Assembly: GCA_910585265.1 (NCBI GenBank)
Contig: CAJUCA010000004.1
Span: 1 to 64,000 of the forward strand
Origin: an uncultured Oscillospiraceae bacterium
Lineage (GTDB): Bacteria > Bacillota > Clostridia > Oscillospirales > Oscillospiraceae
Length of the DNA: 64,000 bases
Direction of reading: 5' to 3'
Part shown: one piece after another, positions 50,275 through 59,370 of the stretch
How positions within the stretch are numbered: the stretch's first letter is position 1
Layout of the letters: each line of letters opens with the position of its first letter
The notes under the pieces: model-generated
What the model was told of the DNA's origin: nothing
What the model saw: only the letters and a program-made list of their open reading frames with translations
The model's database searches: none
Position numbers and translations under genes: made by a program

Positions 50275-52074
50275 GTGAAAAAAGCGGCGCTTTTTGTCAT
50301 GGCGGCCCTCCTTTTGCCCTTGTTGGGGTGTAAAAGTGAATCGGGAGCGCCGGAGCCCCGCCTCTGCCGTGTGGTGCTGGAGGAGGGGGAGGGCTTTACC
50401 GCCCAGACCTACACCGGGCAAACCTCTCCCGGCGGGGAGCTGCGCTTTGCGCTCCAGCTAGAGGACGGCTACACCGTCACGGGCGCGGATTTTGGCGGCT
50501 GCGCTCTGGAGCGGGAGCCAGGGGGCGGTATCACGCTAGTCCTGCCCGAGGTGCGCTATTCCACGGCGGTGCGGCTGAGCGTGGAGCGCACCGGTGCAGT
50601 GCTGGCCTACCATGCCAACGGCGGCGTGCGGCTGGATGGGGGCAGCGCAGAAGAGGCCCTAGAGCTCCCCGTCACTCCGTCTCATTTGCGGCGGAACACC
50701 TCTATTGGGGTTGATTTGTTTACACGGCCTGGATACATCCTCTCCGGCTGGAACACCGCGCCGGACGGCTCGGGCACAGCGGTGGGGCTGGGCAGCCGGG
50801 TCACGCCGTCGGAAGGGCTGGTGCTCTACGCACAGTGGAGCCGCTGGGCCGATCCCGGCTTGTTTCAATGGGAGCCTCTGGGAGACGGCGCGGCCATCAC
50901 CGCTTATAGTGGGACCGAGGGTGTTCTCACCATTCCGGCGGAGCTGGACGGCCTACCGGTGCGGGCCATCAAAGACAGAGCCTTCGCCGGAGCGGTCTGT
51001 CATACGGTCATCCTCCCGGACACCCTGCGGACGGTGGAAAACGGTGCCTTTGACGGGTGCGCCCTGGAGGAGCTGTACCTGTTTGATGGCCTGCGCACCA
51101 TCAGCGACTATTCCTTTTCCAACTGTGAAAATCTGCGGACCCTCCACATCAACGCCGCCCTGCCCCCGGTGTACAGCGGCAGCTATTACGCCGCCTTCGC
51201 CGACAAATTCGACCGGCTGCTGTCTCTGCGGGACCGGCGGAAGATCGTGTTGTTTTCCGGCTCCTCCGCCCGGTTCGGATATGACAGCGAAAAAATTGAC
51301 GCCGCTTTTGAAAACTTCGACGTGGTAAACATGGGCGTATTCGCCTACACCAACGCCCTACCCCAGATGGAGCTGATCCTGACCTGCATGGGGGAGGGAG
51401 ACGTCCTGCTCCATTCTCCGGAGTTCGACGCAGCCCAGCGGCAGTTCTGCACCACCGCCAACCTGGACGGGGCATTTTTCAACATGATTGAGGCAAATTA
51501 TGATATCCTATCATTGCTGGACCTGCGGCAATACGGCCAGGTGTTTACCGCCTTTTCCGCCTACCTGGACAGCCGGGAGGGGATGGACCCGCGCGGCTAT
51601 GCCCTGTCCTCATCGGATTTCGATGAGGATGGAGATCCGGTGGACACACCCAGCTATAATGAGTATGGTGATTACATTCTGTATCGTCCCAATGCCGCCG
51701 ACGAGCGCCCCATTTACGGCCTGCCTGTGGATTACACGGTGCGATCCTTTCCGCAAAGCGCCTTCATCGACCCCTTGAACCAGGAATACCGACGCTTTTT
51801 GGACAAAGGGGTAAACGTGTATTTCACCTACGCCCCCCGAAACCGGCTGGCCGTTTCAGAGGACAGCACTCCCGAGGCCCAGACAGAGCTTGACGCCTAT
51901 TTTCGCAAAACCCTGTGCGTCCCAGTGCTGGGTGATGTGAAAAACTCTCTGGTCAGCGGTGTGTATCTTTACGGCACGGACAACCATCTGTCAACCGAGG
52001 GTGCAGCTCTACGTACACAAAATATCATTGCAGAACTTGCGGCTCACCTGGAACAGGAGGGCGGCTATGATTGA
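50275..52074 (+). CDS. Lipoprotein with InlB-type, leucine-rich and SGNH-like regions
   Basis: A 599-residue protein. The N-terminal lipobox LLPLLGC (cysteine at 19) predicts a lipid anchor. Residues ~100-195 contain an InlB B-repeat/Flg_new-like module (TSIGVDLFTRPGYILSGWNT). Residues ~205-300 contain BspA-type leucine-rich repeats (LTIPAELDGLPVRAIKDRAF). The rest resembles an SGNH-hydrolase-like domain starting with IVLFSGSSARFGYDS and ending near GTDNHLSTEG, with a DxxH-like element. It is encoded just upstream of an AlgI-type acyltransferase, so it may hand or remove acyl groups on surface glycans. GTG 50275 follows AAAGGAGGGG. Confidence 0.7.
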   Translation: MKKAALFVMAALLLPLLGCKSESGAPEPRLCRVVLEEGEGFTAQTYTGQTSPGGELRFALQLEDGYTVTGADFGGCALEREPGGGITLVLPEVRYSTAVRLSVERTGAVLAYHANGGVRLDGGSAEEALELPVTPSHLRRNTSIGVDLFTRPGYILSGWNTAPDGSGTAVGLGSRVTPSEGLVLYAQWSRWADPGLFQWEPLGDGAAITAYSGTEGVLTIPAELDGLPVRAIKDRAFAGAVCHTVILPDTLRTVENGAFDGCALEELYLFDGLRTISDYSFSNCENLRTLHINAALPPVYSGSYYAAFADKFDRLLSLRDRRKIVLFSGSSARFGYDSEKIDAAFENFDVVNMGVFAYTNALPQMELILTCMGEGDVLLHSPEFDAAQRQFCTTANLDGAFFNMIEANYDILSLLDLRQYGQVFTAFSAYLDSREGMDPRGYALSSSDFDEDGDPVDTPSYNEYGDYILYRPNAADERPIYGLPVDYTVRSFPQSAFIDPLNQEYRRFLDKGVNVYFTYAPRNRLAVSEDSTPEAQTELDAYFRKTLCVPVLGDVKNSLVSGVYLYGTDNHLSTEGAALRTQNIIAELAAHLEQEGGYD

Positions 52075-52303
52075 TATGCTGACGGTGTTCCTGTTTGGGA
52101 CCGGGGCGCTGTTCGCCGCCCTGTGTGGACTGCTGCGGCGGGGCCGCCCCCTGTGGGCGCTGCTGGCGGCGGTGTGCACGGAATTGGGTTTGCTGGCGGG
52201 GCTGGCGCTGGATTCATCGCTGAGTGAGCTGCTGCCCCCTCTGCTGATTGTGTGCGCCGTGAGTATGGCTTCGCTCCTCTACGGGAAGGAGGGTGGCGCG
52301 TGA
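52067..52303 (+). CDS. Small membrane protein of the acylation module
   Basis: A 78-residue hydrophobic protein with about three helices (MLTVFLFGTGALFAALCGLL, PLWALLAAVCTELGLLAG, ELLPPLLIVCAVSMASLLY). It overlaps the lipoprotein gene by eight bases and the MBOAT gene by four, so translation is coupled. Perhaps a subunit that helps the MBOAT, as small membrane proteins do in Dlt-type systems; inferred from context. Confidence 0.55.
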   Translation: MIDMLTVFLFGTGALFAALCGLLRRGRPLWALLAAVCTELGLLAGLALDSSLSELLPPLLIVCAVSMASLLYGKEGGA

Positions 52304-53664
52304 ACTTCCACTCCCTGGAATTCCTAATATTCCTTCCGGTGGTGTTCGTTCTCCATTGGGTACTGCCCCACCGCTTTCGCTGGGCGCTGCTGTTGGGGGC
52401 CAGCTCGCTGTTTTACTTCTGGTGGAATTTTTGGACGGGTTTTCTGCTGGTTGGGGCAACGCTGGTATCCTGGCTGTGCGGGAGGGGCATCGCCCGCTCT
52501 CAATCCCCCTATACTAGGCGGGCTCTGCTGGTCCTGGCCCTTATCACTTGTCTGGGGTGTCTGGCGGTGTTCAAGTACGCCGGCTTTTTCGCTTCCCTGG
52601 CAGGGTTGGAGCTGTCCCTGCAAATCATCCTGCCGGTGGGCATCTCCTTCTATACGTTTCAAACACTCTCTTACGTTATCGACGTGTACCGGGGCCAGGG
52701 GGAGGAATCCCATTTCGGCTATTACGCCCTGTTCGTCTCCTTCTTTCCCCAGCTGGTGGCGGGACCCATCGAGCGGCCCGGACGCCTATTGCCCCAGCTC
52801 AAGGCAGAGCGAACGTTCAGCATGGAAAATCTCTCTGCCGGGGGCTGGCTGCTGCTGGAGGGCTATTTCAAAAAGGTGGTCATCGCCGACGGCCTGGCCC
52901 CCTTTGTGGACCAGGTATACGCCGCCCCCGGCGAGGCTCTGGGGCCGGAGATCGTTCTGGCTACTGTGCTGTTCGGCTTGCAAATATACTGCGATTTCTC
53001 CGGCTATTCGGGTATCGCCCGTGGCGCGGCCCAACTGCTGGGGGTGGAGCTGACGGAAAATTTCCGCCGCCCCTATGAGGCGGCTTCTATCCGGGAGTTC
53101 TGGCGGCGGTGGCACATCAGCCTCACCAGCTGGTTCACCGACTACGTGTACATCCCTCTGGGCGGCAACCGGAAGGGCCTGCCCAGGCAGGTGGTCAACC
53201 TGCTAGCGGTATTTCTGCTCAGCGGCCTGTGGCACGGGGCGGGGTGGACCTTTCTGACCTGGGGGCTGATCCACGGCCTGTACCGGGCCGCTGGAGCGGT
53301 GTGGGAACACATCCGAGGCATTCCCGAGAAAGAATGCAGGCCGTGGGCCCATATCCGCACCTTTTTGCTGGTGAGCTTCCCCTGGCTGTTCTTCCGGGCC
53401 CCGTCCATGGCAGACGTGCTGACGCTGCTCTCCCGTCTGCCCACCGGCTGGGGCGGAGCCTTCCCGGCGCTGGCAGGGACCGCTCCTCTGGCCCTGTCCC
53501 TTCTCTGCCTGCCTCTGGCGGAACGTTTGAGCGAACAGCGACATCAACGGAACTGGTATGCCTCCGCGCTGACCGTGTTCTGCGCCGTCACCGCCATTGG
53601 AACGGCTTGGCTGGCCCATCTGGCCGGGGGTGGGAACAACGCCTTCATCTACTTTCAATTCTGA
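52300..53664 (+). CDS. AlgI/DltB-like MBOAT O-acyltransferase
   Basis: A 454-residue polytopic protein with many helices. It shows the MBOAT hallmarks EFWRRWHISLTSWFTDYVYI and the catalytic-histidine segment LSGLWHGAGWTF. The N-terminal pattern (LEFLIFLPVVFVLHWVLPHR) is typical of AlgI/PatA. It transfers acyl groups (often acetyl) across the membrane to extracytoplasmic acceptors such as exopolysaccharide, with SGNH/AlgJ-like partners. Two such partner-like proteins flank it. GTG 52300 is the start. Confidence 0.88.
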   Translation: MNFHSLEFLIFLPVVFVLHWVLPHRFRWALLLGASSLFYFWWNFWTGFLLVGATLVSWLCGRGIARSQSPYTRRALLVLALITCLGCLAVFKYAGFFASLAGLELSLQIILPVGISFYTFQTLSYVIDVYRGQGEESHFGYYALFVSFFPQLVAGPIERPGRLLPQLKAERTFSMENLSAGGWLLLEGYFKKVVIADGLAPFVDQVYAAPGEALGPEIVLATVLFGLQIYCDFSGYSGIARGAAQLLGVELTENFRRPYEAASIREFWRRWHISLTSWFTDYVYIPLGGNRKGLPRQVVNLLAVFLLSGLWHGAGWTFLTWGLIHGLYRAAGAVWEHIRGIPEKECRPWAHIRTFLLVSFPWLFFRAPSMADVLTLLSRLPTGWGGAFPALAGTAPLALSLLCLPLAERLSEQRHQRNWYASALTVFCAVTAIGTAWLAHLAGGGNNAFIYFQF

Positions 53665-53668
53665 TGCT

Positions 53669-55087
53669 ATGAAGAAAAAAATCATCATTATCATCGTCAC
53701 CATCGCCCTGTTGCTGTCCATACCGGGGACCCTGCTGGTCTGGGGCCTTGCCCTGCCCGCCCAGTACGGCGGCGCCTTCCTGGGTGAGCTGAAGCACAAG
53801 GTCCGGATGCTGGAGGTGACCCCCGGCCCCCGGATCATTCTGGTGGGGGGCAGCGGCGCGGCCTTTGGCGTGGACAGTGCCCTGATGGAGCGGGAGCTGC
53901 CGGGGTACTCGGTGGTGAACTTCGGGATGTACGCCGCCCTGGGCACCACGGTGATGCTGGACCTGTCCCAGCCCCATATCCGGGAAGGGGATATTGTACT
54001 GCTCATCCCGGAGCAGCAGGAGCAGACCTTGTCAGACTGGTTCGACCCCGCCGTGATGTGGCAGGGTCTGGACGGGGCTTTTGATCTGCTCCGCCTCCTG
54101 CCCAAAGACAAGCTGGAGCGGCTGGCGGGGGCGTTTCCAGCCTTTGCGGGGCAGAAGTTTTCCTGTTTTCTCCAAGGCCAGCCGCTCCAGCCTCAAGGCA
54201 TATACCGCCGGGATTCCTTCGACGAAAAGGGAGATATATCTTCCCCGCTGTGCGCCCGAAACGAGATGCCTGGGGGCTTTGACGCCAGCACCCCCATCCG
54301 CTTTGACACGGATATGGTGACGGAAGCATTTGCCCGGCGGGTGCGGGATTACGCCGAAGCGGTAAAATCGGCGGGGGCTATCCTGTGGTACGCGCCCTGC
54401 CCCATGAACGGGGCGGCGGTGGAAAACAAGGAGGATGTGGACGGTTTTTACGCCTCCCTCCAGGAACGGCTGAGCATTCCCCTCGCTGGGGACCCTCACG
54501 ATTTCATCCTGGATGCGGGGTGGTTCTACGACACCAATTTTCACCCCAATTCCAGCGGGAAAACAGTCTATACCAAGGCATTGATTCGGGCGGTCAAGGC
54601 CATGCTGGGGGACAGCTCGCCCACGGACATTCCCTTGCCGGAGATGCCGGAGTTGGCCAGGGCGGTTTCCTGGGTCGGGGATGACAGCGACGGGGCCTGC
54701 TTCACCTACGGGGAGGTGTCCGGGACGCTGGCCGTCACCGGGCTTACCCGGGAGGGGATGGAGCGAACGGCCCTCACTGTGCCCTCTGTTTGGGAGGGAA
54801 AGTCGGTGACCGCCATCGGTCCCAGCGCCTTCAGCGGGGCGGAAAACCTACGGGAAATCACCCTTCAGCTCAATATCGGGACCATTTCCGACGGAGCGTT
54901 TGGCGGCTGTGCTGCTCTGGAACGCATTATAATACAGTCAGCCCAGCCCTCTGCCTGCCGGGTAGGACAGAGGCTGCTGGAGGGAACCAGCGCAAAAATT
55001 TATGTGCCGGTGGAAGCCCTGTCCGCCTACCGCACTGATTATTTTTGGTCGGTGTACGGCGGAAGCGTCCGGCCCATGGAAGCGTAA
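53669..55087 (+). CDS. Membrane-anchored SGNH-like protein with leucine-rich repeats
   Basis: A 472-residue protein with an N-terminal membrane helix (KKKIIIIIVTIALLLSIPGT). Residues ~50-330 form an SGNH-like domain with an early GGSGAAFGVDSALMERE block (the serine in GGSGAAF corresponds to the family's nucleophile position) and a late YDTNFHPNSSGKTVY containing the catalytic His region. The C-terminus has BspA-type LRRs (VTAIGPSAFSGAENLREITL). Its build resembles AlgJ/AlgX-type partners of MBOATs. It starts six bases after the MBOAT stop. Confidence 0.7.
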   Translation: MKKKIIIIIVTIALLLSIPGTLLVWGLALPAQYGGAFLGELKHKVRMLEVTPGPRIILVGGSGAAFGVDSALMERELPGYSVVNFGMYAALGTTVMLDLSQPHIREGDIVLLIPEQQEQTLSDWFDPAVMWQGLDGAFDLLRLLPKDKLERLAGAFPAFAGQKFSCFLQGQPLQPQGIYRRDSFDEKGDISSPLCARNEMPGGFDASTPIRFDTDMVTEAFARRVRDYAEAVKSAGAILWYAPCPMNGAAVENKEDVDGFYASLQERLSIPLAGDPHDFILDAGWFYDTNFHPNSSGKTVYTKALIRAVKAMLGDSSPTDIPLPEMPELARAVSWVGDDSDGACFTYGEVSGTLAVTGLTREGMERTALTVPSVWEGKSVTAIGPSAFSGAENLREITLQLNIGTISDGAFGGCAALERIIIQSAQPSACRVGQRLLEGTSAKIYVPVEALSAYRTDYFWSVYGGSVRPMEA

Positions 55088-55128
55088 TTTTGGCCGCGAG
55101 ACGGCTTGCAACAAAAAGGAGGATTTTC

Positions 55129-56595
55129 ATGAAAACAAGACAAGCGTTCAACCCCTATATGCCAAGCTGGGAGTATGTGCCCGACGCCGAGCCCCACATC
55201 GTGGACGGCCGGGTGTATGTCTACGGCTCCCACGACCTGTTCAACGGGATCAACTTCTGCCTGGGGGACTACGTATGCTGGTCCGCCCCGGTGGACGATT
55301 TGGGCAATTGGACCTATCACGGCTGCATTTTCAAGCGGGAGCAGGACCCCGCCGCCCCCAAGATCCGGGTCAACAACGGCCTGGCTGCCCCGGATATGGT
55401 GGTTGGGCCGGACGGGCGGTACTACCTTTACTATTTCATGGGCGGCACAAAAATGATTTCGGTGGCGGTGTGCGACGAACCGGCGGGGAAATACGAATTT
55501 TACGGCTATGTGAAATACAAGGACGGCACCCCTATCGGCAAGCGGAACGAGCCCTTCCAGTTTGACCCGGGTTGCCTCATGGATGAGGACGGGCGGCTGT
55601 ACCTGTACACCGGTTTCGCCTTCGGGGGCAACCCCATCCTGCTGGACGGCTCCAAGCCCACCACCGAGGGCCCCATGTGGTTCGAGCTGGACCCCAGCGA
55701 TATGCTCACCGTCATCTCCGGGGACGAGCTGAACTACCTGGACGTGCTCACCGGGGAGAAGGCCAAGGGCACCCCCTATGAGCCCCAGCCCTTCGGCGAG
55801 GCCAGCTCCATGCGGAAGTTCAACGGGAAATACTACTTTATCTATTCCTCGCTGAACAGCCATAACCTGTGCTGGGCCGTCAGCGACAGGCCCACGGGCG
55901 GCTTTGCCTACGGCGGCGTGCTGGTGAGCTGCGGCGACGTGGGCCTGCCGGGGGTGCCCGACGTAAACCACGCCAGGATGTGTACCGGCAACACCCACGG
56001 AAGCCTCATTGAGATCGGCGGGAAGCATTACGTGTTCTACCACCGCCACTCCAACCGCAAGCAGTCCTCCCGGCAGGCCTGCGCCGAGCAGATCCGATTT
56101 GAGGACGGCAGGTTCTACCAGGCGGAGATGACCTCCTGCGGCCTGAACGGGGAGCCGCTGAAGGGCGTGGGGCATTACCCCGCCTACATCGCCTGTAACG
56201 TCTACGGTAAGAATGGAACCAAATTCATGTCCATGATCAAGTACCGGAAGGGCTTGAACCCTTTCCTGACCCAGAAGGGCGGCGACCGGGAGGAGGGACC
56301 GGACCAGTACGTGTCCAACTTCTGCACGGACTGTACCGTGGGCTTCAAGCACTTCGATCTGCGGGAGACTAGGCAGATCACCGTCCACCTCCAGGGCTAC
56401 GGCAACAGCTGCGCCGTCACCGTCCGGAAGGAGGAGCACGGCGAGGTCATCTGCCGCATCCCTGTGGAAACCTGCACCACAGGGAAGGACTTCACCGGCA
56501 GGCTGCCGGAGGGGTTGGGCGAAAAAGAGGCCCTCTATTTCAGTGTGGAGGGCAAAGGGGGCACTTTCGACTTCGTGTCCTTCGATCTGGCATAA
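55129..56595 (+). CDS. GH43-family glycosidase
   Basis: A 488-residue protein without a signal peptide. The five-bladed propeller of GH43 is visible: the first catalytic Asp lies in VPDAEPHIVDGRVYVYGSHD, a second acidic residue in FDPGCLMDEDGRLYLYTG, and the acid Glu in FGEASSMRKFNGKYYFIYSS. The last ~110 residues form an extra beta domain. Such enzymes act as arabinofuranosidases, xylosidases or galactosidases; specificity cannot be set. ATG 55129 follows AAAAGGAGG. It continues the plus-strand run but may have its own transcript. Confidence 0.85.
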   Translation: MKTRQAFNPYMPSWEYVPDAEPHIVDGRVYVYGSHDLFNGINFCLGDYVCWSAPVDDLGNWTYHGCIFKREQDPAAPKIRVNNGLAAPDMVVGPDGRYYLYYFMGGTKMISVAVCDEPAGKYEFYGYVKYKDGTPIGKRNEPFQFDPGCLMDEDGRLYLYTGFAFGGNPILLDGSKPTTEGPMWFELDPSDMLTVISGDELNYLDVLTGEKAKGTPYEPQPFGEASSMRKFNGKYYFIYSSLNSHNLCWAVSDRPTGGFAYGGVLVSCGDVGLPGVPDVNHARMCTGNTHGSLIEIGGKHYVFYHRHSNRKQSSRQACAEQIRFEDGRFYQAEMTSCGLNGEPLKGVGHYPAYIACNVYGKNGTKFMSMIKYRKGLNPFLTQKGGDREEGPDQYVSNFCTDCTVGFKHFDLRETRQITVHLQGYGNSCAVTVRKEEHGEVICRIPVETCTTGKDFTGRLPEGLGEKEALYFSVEGKGGTFDFVSFDLA

Positions 56596-56610
56596 GCGCA
56601 TACGCACGAA

Positions 56611-56643
56611 AGGACCGCCGGGGCACTGCCCCGGCGGTCCTGT
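56611..56643. terminator. Terminator between convergent glycosidase genes
   Basis: 13-bp perfect arms (56611-56623 and 56629-56641, aggaccgccgggg / ccccggcggtcct) around CACTG; T-rich tail is short. It separates the GH43 gene from the minus-strand GH78-like gene. Confidence 0.75.
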
Positions 56644-58209
56644 TCAATCCTGGAAGTATTTGCGAATAAAGTAGGCGGGTGTGCCGCTCCAGGCGTGGCA
56701 GAAGCTGTTGATCGCCCGGGAGCCGTAGGGGGAGGCATAGGGATCCTTGGGGTCGTACAGCTCCCAGAAGGTGTCCGCCCCAGCCCGGACCATCCCGCCC
56801 CAGTAGGACTTCATGGCTTCCAGGGCCTGGTCTTGCAGCCCGTTTTCCATCAGCGCATCGATGAAATAGTGGTACATATAGGGGGTCACCATGGGGATGG
56901 CGGGATTTTCCGCCATCAGGCGTTCCAGAAGGCGGACATTGCCCTCCTGGTCCAGCACACCCGCCAGGGCGAACCACACCTGAGAGGCCCAGGACACCTG
57001 TCGCTCTGCTCCGCTGACGAAAAAGCCCTGCCCCTCGTCCCACAGGTGACGGAGGGCAGCCTGGGAGAGCTCACCGGCGGTCTCCTCCCAGACGCTAGCC
57101 TGAGCCTCGTCCCCCGCCCAGCGGGCCAGCTTGATCCCCTGCTTCAGGGCGTAGATCAGGATGGCGTGGGCCCCGGCCTGCTTGTTCAGCCCCTCGCCCC
57201 AGTCCAGGAAGCACCACCAGCCCTCCCGGTCGGCCACGATGCCGTTTTCGTCCACCTCGTTTAGAGCCAGCTCCAGCTGGCGCCGGGCGGTGGGGAACAG
57301 GTCCGCCATCGTTTCCCGGTCCCTGGAGGCCTCAAAATAGTCGTGGAGGGTGGAGACGAAAAACAGGGCGTAGTCGAACAGGGCGGTATCATCCACCTGG
57401 GGGGCGGGTTCCAGGAACAAGCAGGCCCCCACCCGGCCCTCGTTCTGGGTCAGGCCAGCGAATAGGTACAAACAACGCTTCACCAGACTGTCGCTGCGGA
57501 AGGTGACGGAGCTGGTCAGGGCCTGGAGGCGCAGATCACCCAGCCAGAGCCGCCGGTCCCGCTTGGGGCCGTCCTCAAAGACCAGCTGCATACAGTCGTG
57601 CATGGTCTTGAGGGATACCCGGTCCAGCCGCTCCAGCTCCGGGTCAGATACCTTCAGCGGCGGGACGACGGACCAGTCGGCGGAGGACACGCTTTTGCAA
57701 ACCACGTTGCTGATCACCACTTTGTATTTGGCGGATGTATCCAGCACAACGAGCTGCAAATACCGAAAGGCATACCGCCGGGGCAGCTGTACCCGAGCGG
57801 GGAGCACATCCACATGGATGACCTCCTCCTGGAGCCAGGCCCGGCTCACCTCGCCGCTGTAGTCTGAGGTGTTGGCGGCGATCTCATAGGGGACTTCTCC
57901 GAACTTGAGTTTCAGATAGGCCGGGGCGTCGGCGGGACTGCCCACAGGGGTGAGGGTGAAGGACAGGTATCCCACCTGATGGCCGCCGAAGTCCAGGGAA
58001 AGGGTGTCATCCCGGCCCATGGGATTGGAGGCGGTGAAGTTGGGCTCCAGTTCCCGGGCAGCAAAATCCGGGCCGTCCGGCACGATGGCCACCGTCCGGA
58101 CCGGGGTGATCTCGGTTTCGATGAGGGTGGGCGTCAATGCCTGGGCCTTTGCCACAAAGTCCGGGTTGACAGTCATCTTGAAATTTTTGATGGCGTTGCT
58201 GATGGCCAT
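56644..58209 (-). CDS. Short GH78-type rhamnosidase-like protein
   Basis: A 521-residue protein. It contains an N-terminal beta-sandwich and an (alpha/alpha)6 barrel with FEDGPKRDRRLWLGDLR, corresponding to the GH78 motif DGPKRDRxxWxGD. The last part includes GADTFWELYDPKDPYASPYG, also GH78-like. It is about 300 residues shorter than the GH78 at 42611 and lacks the extra N-terminal and C-terminal domains. Probably a cytoplasmic rhamnosidase on small substrates. ATG 58209 follows GGAGG. It is in an operon with the AraC-family gene (20 bases downstream of its stop), giving regulator-then-enzyme order. Confidence 0.78.
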   Translation of the reverse strand: MAISNAIKNFKMTVNPDFVAKAQALTPTLIETEITPVRTVAIVPDGPDFAARELEPNFTASNPMGRDDTLSLDFGGHQVGYLSFTLTPVGSPADAPAYLKLKFGEVPYEIAANTSDYSGEVSRAWLQEEVIHVDVLPARVQLPRRYAFRYLQLVVLDTSAKYKVVISNVVCKSVSSADWSVVPPLKVSDPELERLDRVSLKTMHDCMQLVFEDGPKRDRRLWLGDLRLQALTSSVTFRSDSLVKRCLYLFAGLTQNEGRVGACLFLEPAPQVDDTALFDYALFFVSTLHDYFEASRDRETMADLFPTARRQLELALNEVDENGIVADREGWWCFLDWGEGLNKQAGAHAILIYALKQGIKLARWAGDEAQASVWEETAGELSQAALRHLWDEGQGFFVSGAERQVSWASQVWFALAGVLDQEGNVRLLERLMAENPAIPMVTPYMYHYFIDALMENGLQDQALEAMKSYWGGMVRAGADTFWELYDPKDPYASPYGSRAINSFCHAWSGTPAYFIRKYFQD

Positions 58210-58228
58210 GGGCGTATCCTCCAATTTG

Positions 58229-59218
58229 TCAGGTGTTCAGGGCCGCGCTCTCCCGGGCCCGGTATTCTTTCGGGGAGCAGCCGTACCGCAGCCGGAAGCG
58301 GCGGTAGAAATAACTGCTGTTGTCGTAGCCGATATAGGCCATGATGGTATCCACCGGTAACGGTGTGTGGGCCAGAAGATAGGCCGCCTGCTGGAGTCTG
58401 CGTTGCTGGAGCAGCTCCTTGAAATTGGAGCCGGTGTATTTTTTCAAGATCCGGCTCAGGGTGTACTCGGCCTGGCCCAGCTGCCGGGACAGCTCGGCCA
58501 GACTGCCGTCAGGGTAGCGGTCCTCGATGTATTTCAGAGCGGCGAACACCAGGTCCTGGCCGCTGTCCACCTCGCCGCTTTGGCAGATCGCGCCAGCGTA
58601 CATGGACAGGTTCATAAACAACAGGCCCAGGCTGGTCTCCAGAACGGTATTGCTCCCGGCTCTGCGGTCCAGAAGGGTCCAAATCATGCTCTCCAGCAGG
58701 TTTTCCACCGGGACCAGTCCCTGGGCGCGGACATAGAGGCAACCCGTGGTCCCCACCGCGCCGGACAGGGAGGCCAGCAGGAAATCCCGCAGCACGTTTT
58801 CCCGCTCGATCATGGAGATGGGCCGAGAGAAGAATTGGGGGAGGATAATGAAATTGACCGCCAGATCCTCCGCCCCGGTGGGCAGGATCTCATGGGACAC
58901 GTTCTGGTTGAGAAAGAGCAGGTCCCCCGCCCGCAGGGTGATGGTCTCCTGACGTCCGGCGTGGTCTATGATGTGGGAGGCGCTTCCGGCACACTGGTAC
59001 ACCATCTCCACATAGTTGTGCCGGTGCTGGGGAAAGCGGGCAAACCGGGTGTGGGGCCGCAGCTCGATGAGCCGCCCCTTTTCCAGCAGCCTGCGGCTGT
59101 CCACCACAAAGGCGGCTTGGGAGGTATACAGCTCCTGGCGGATACTGCCCCCGCTGTCCAGGATGGCCTGCTCCTCCGGGGTGATTTTCTGGAGAAATTC
59201 CAACAGCTCCGGCCGCAT
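58229..59218 (-). CDS. AraC-family transcriptional regulator
   Basis: A 329-residue protein. The N-terminal cupin-like ligand domain includes FPQHRHNYVEMVYQCAGSAS and RAGDLLFLNQNVSHEI. The C-terminal AraC/XylS double helix-turn-helix (SLAELSRQLGQAEYTLSRIL, then AYIGYDNSSYFYRRFRLRYG) is complete. Divergent from the rhamnose operon, so it likely activates it, and perhaps the GH78-like gene, when rhamnose is present. ATG 59218 follows AAAGGGGGT. No sign of truncation. Confidence 0.88.
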   Translation of the reverse strand: MRPELLEFLQKITPEEQAILDSGGSIRQELYTSQAAFVVDSRRLLEKGRLIELRPHTRFARFPQHRHNYVEMVYQCAGSASHIIDHAGRQETITLRAGDLLFLNQNVSHEILPTGAEDLAVNFIILPQFFSRPISMIERENVLRDFLLASLSGAVGTTGCLYVRAQGLVPVENLLESMIWTLLDRRAGSNTVLETSLGLLFMNLSMYAGAICQSGEVDSGQDLVFAALKYIEDRYPDGSLAELSRQLGQAEYTLSRILKKYTGSNFKELLQQRRLQQAAYLLAHTPLPVDTIMAYIGYDNSSYFYRRFRLRYGCSPKEYRARESAALNT

Positions 59219-59234
59219 TCCACATACCCCCTTT

Positions 59235-59276
59235 TGTGATATTCTGATTATATCACAGGGATGGCATAGATTGCAA
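59235..59276 (-). promoter_or_regulatory. Promoter and palindrome of the AraC-family gene
   Basis: Minus-strand TTGCAA (forward 59271-59276), 18 bases, TATAAT (forward 59247-59252). A perfect 8-bp dyad TGTGATAT/ATATCACA (59235-59242 and 59250-59257) overlaps the -10, a good operator position for autoregulation or a CRP-like repressor. The divergent rhamnose operon has a TATACT near 59320 without a good -35, suggesting activator dependence. Confidence 0.5.
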
Positions 59277-59370
59277 ATAAAGTCCCCATTTTTTTGCGGT
59301 CAGGACCTTTTTCTTTTCTCTGAAACCAGGTATACTGACACTCGACAAGAACAAGACAGGAGGGGATGCT

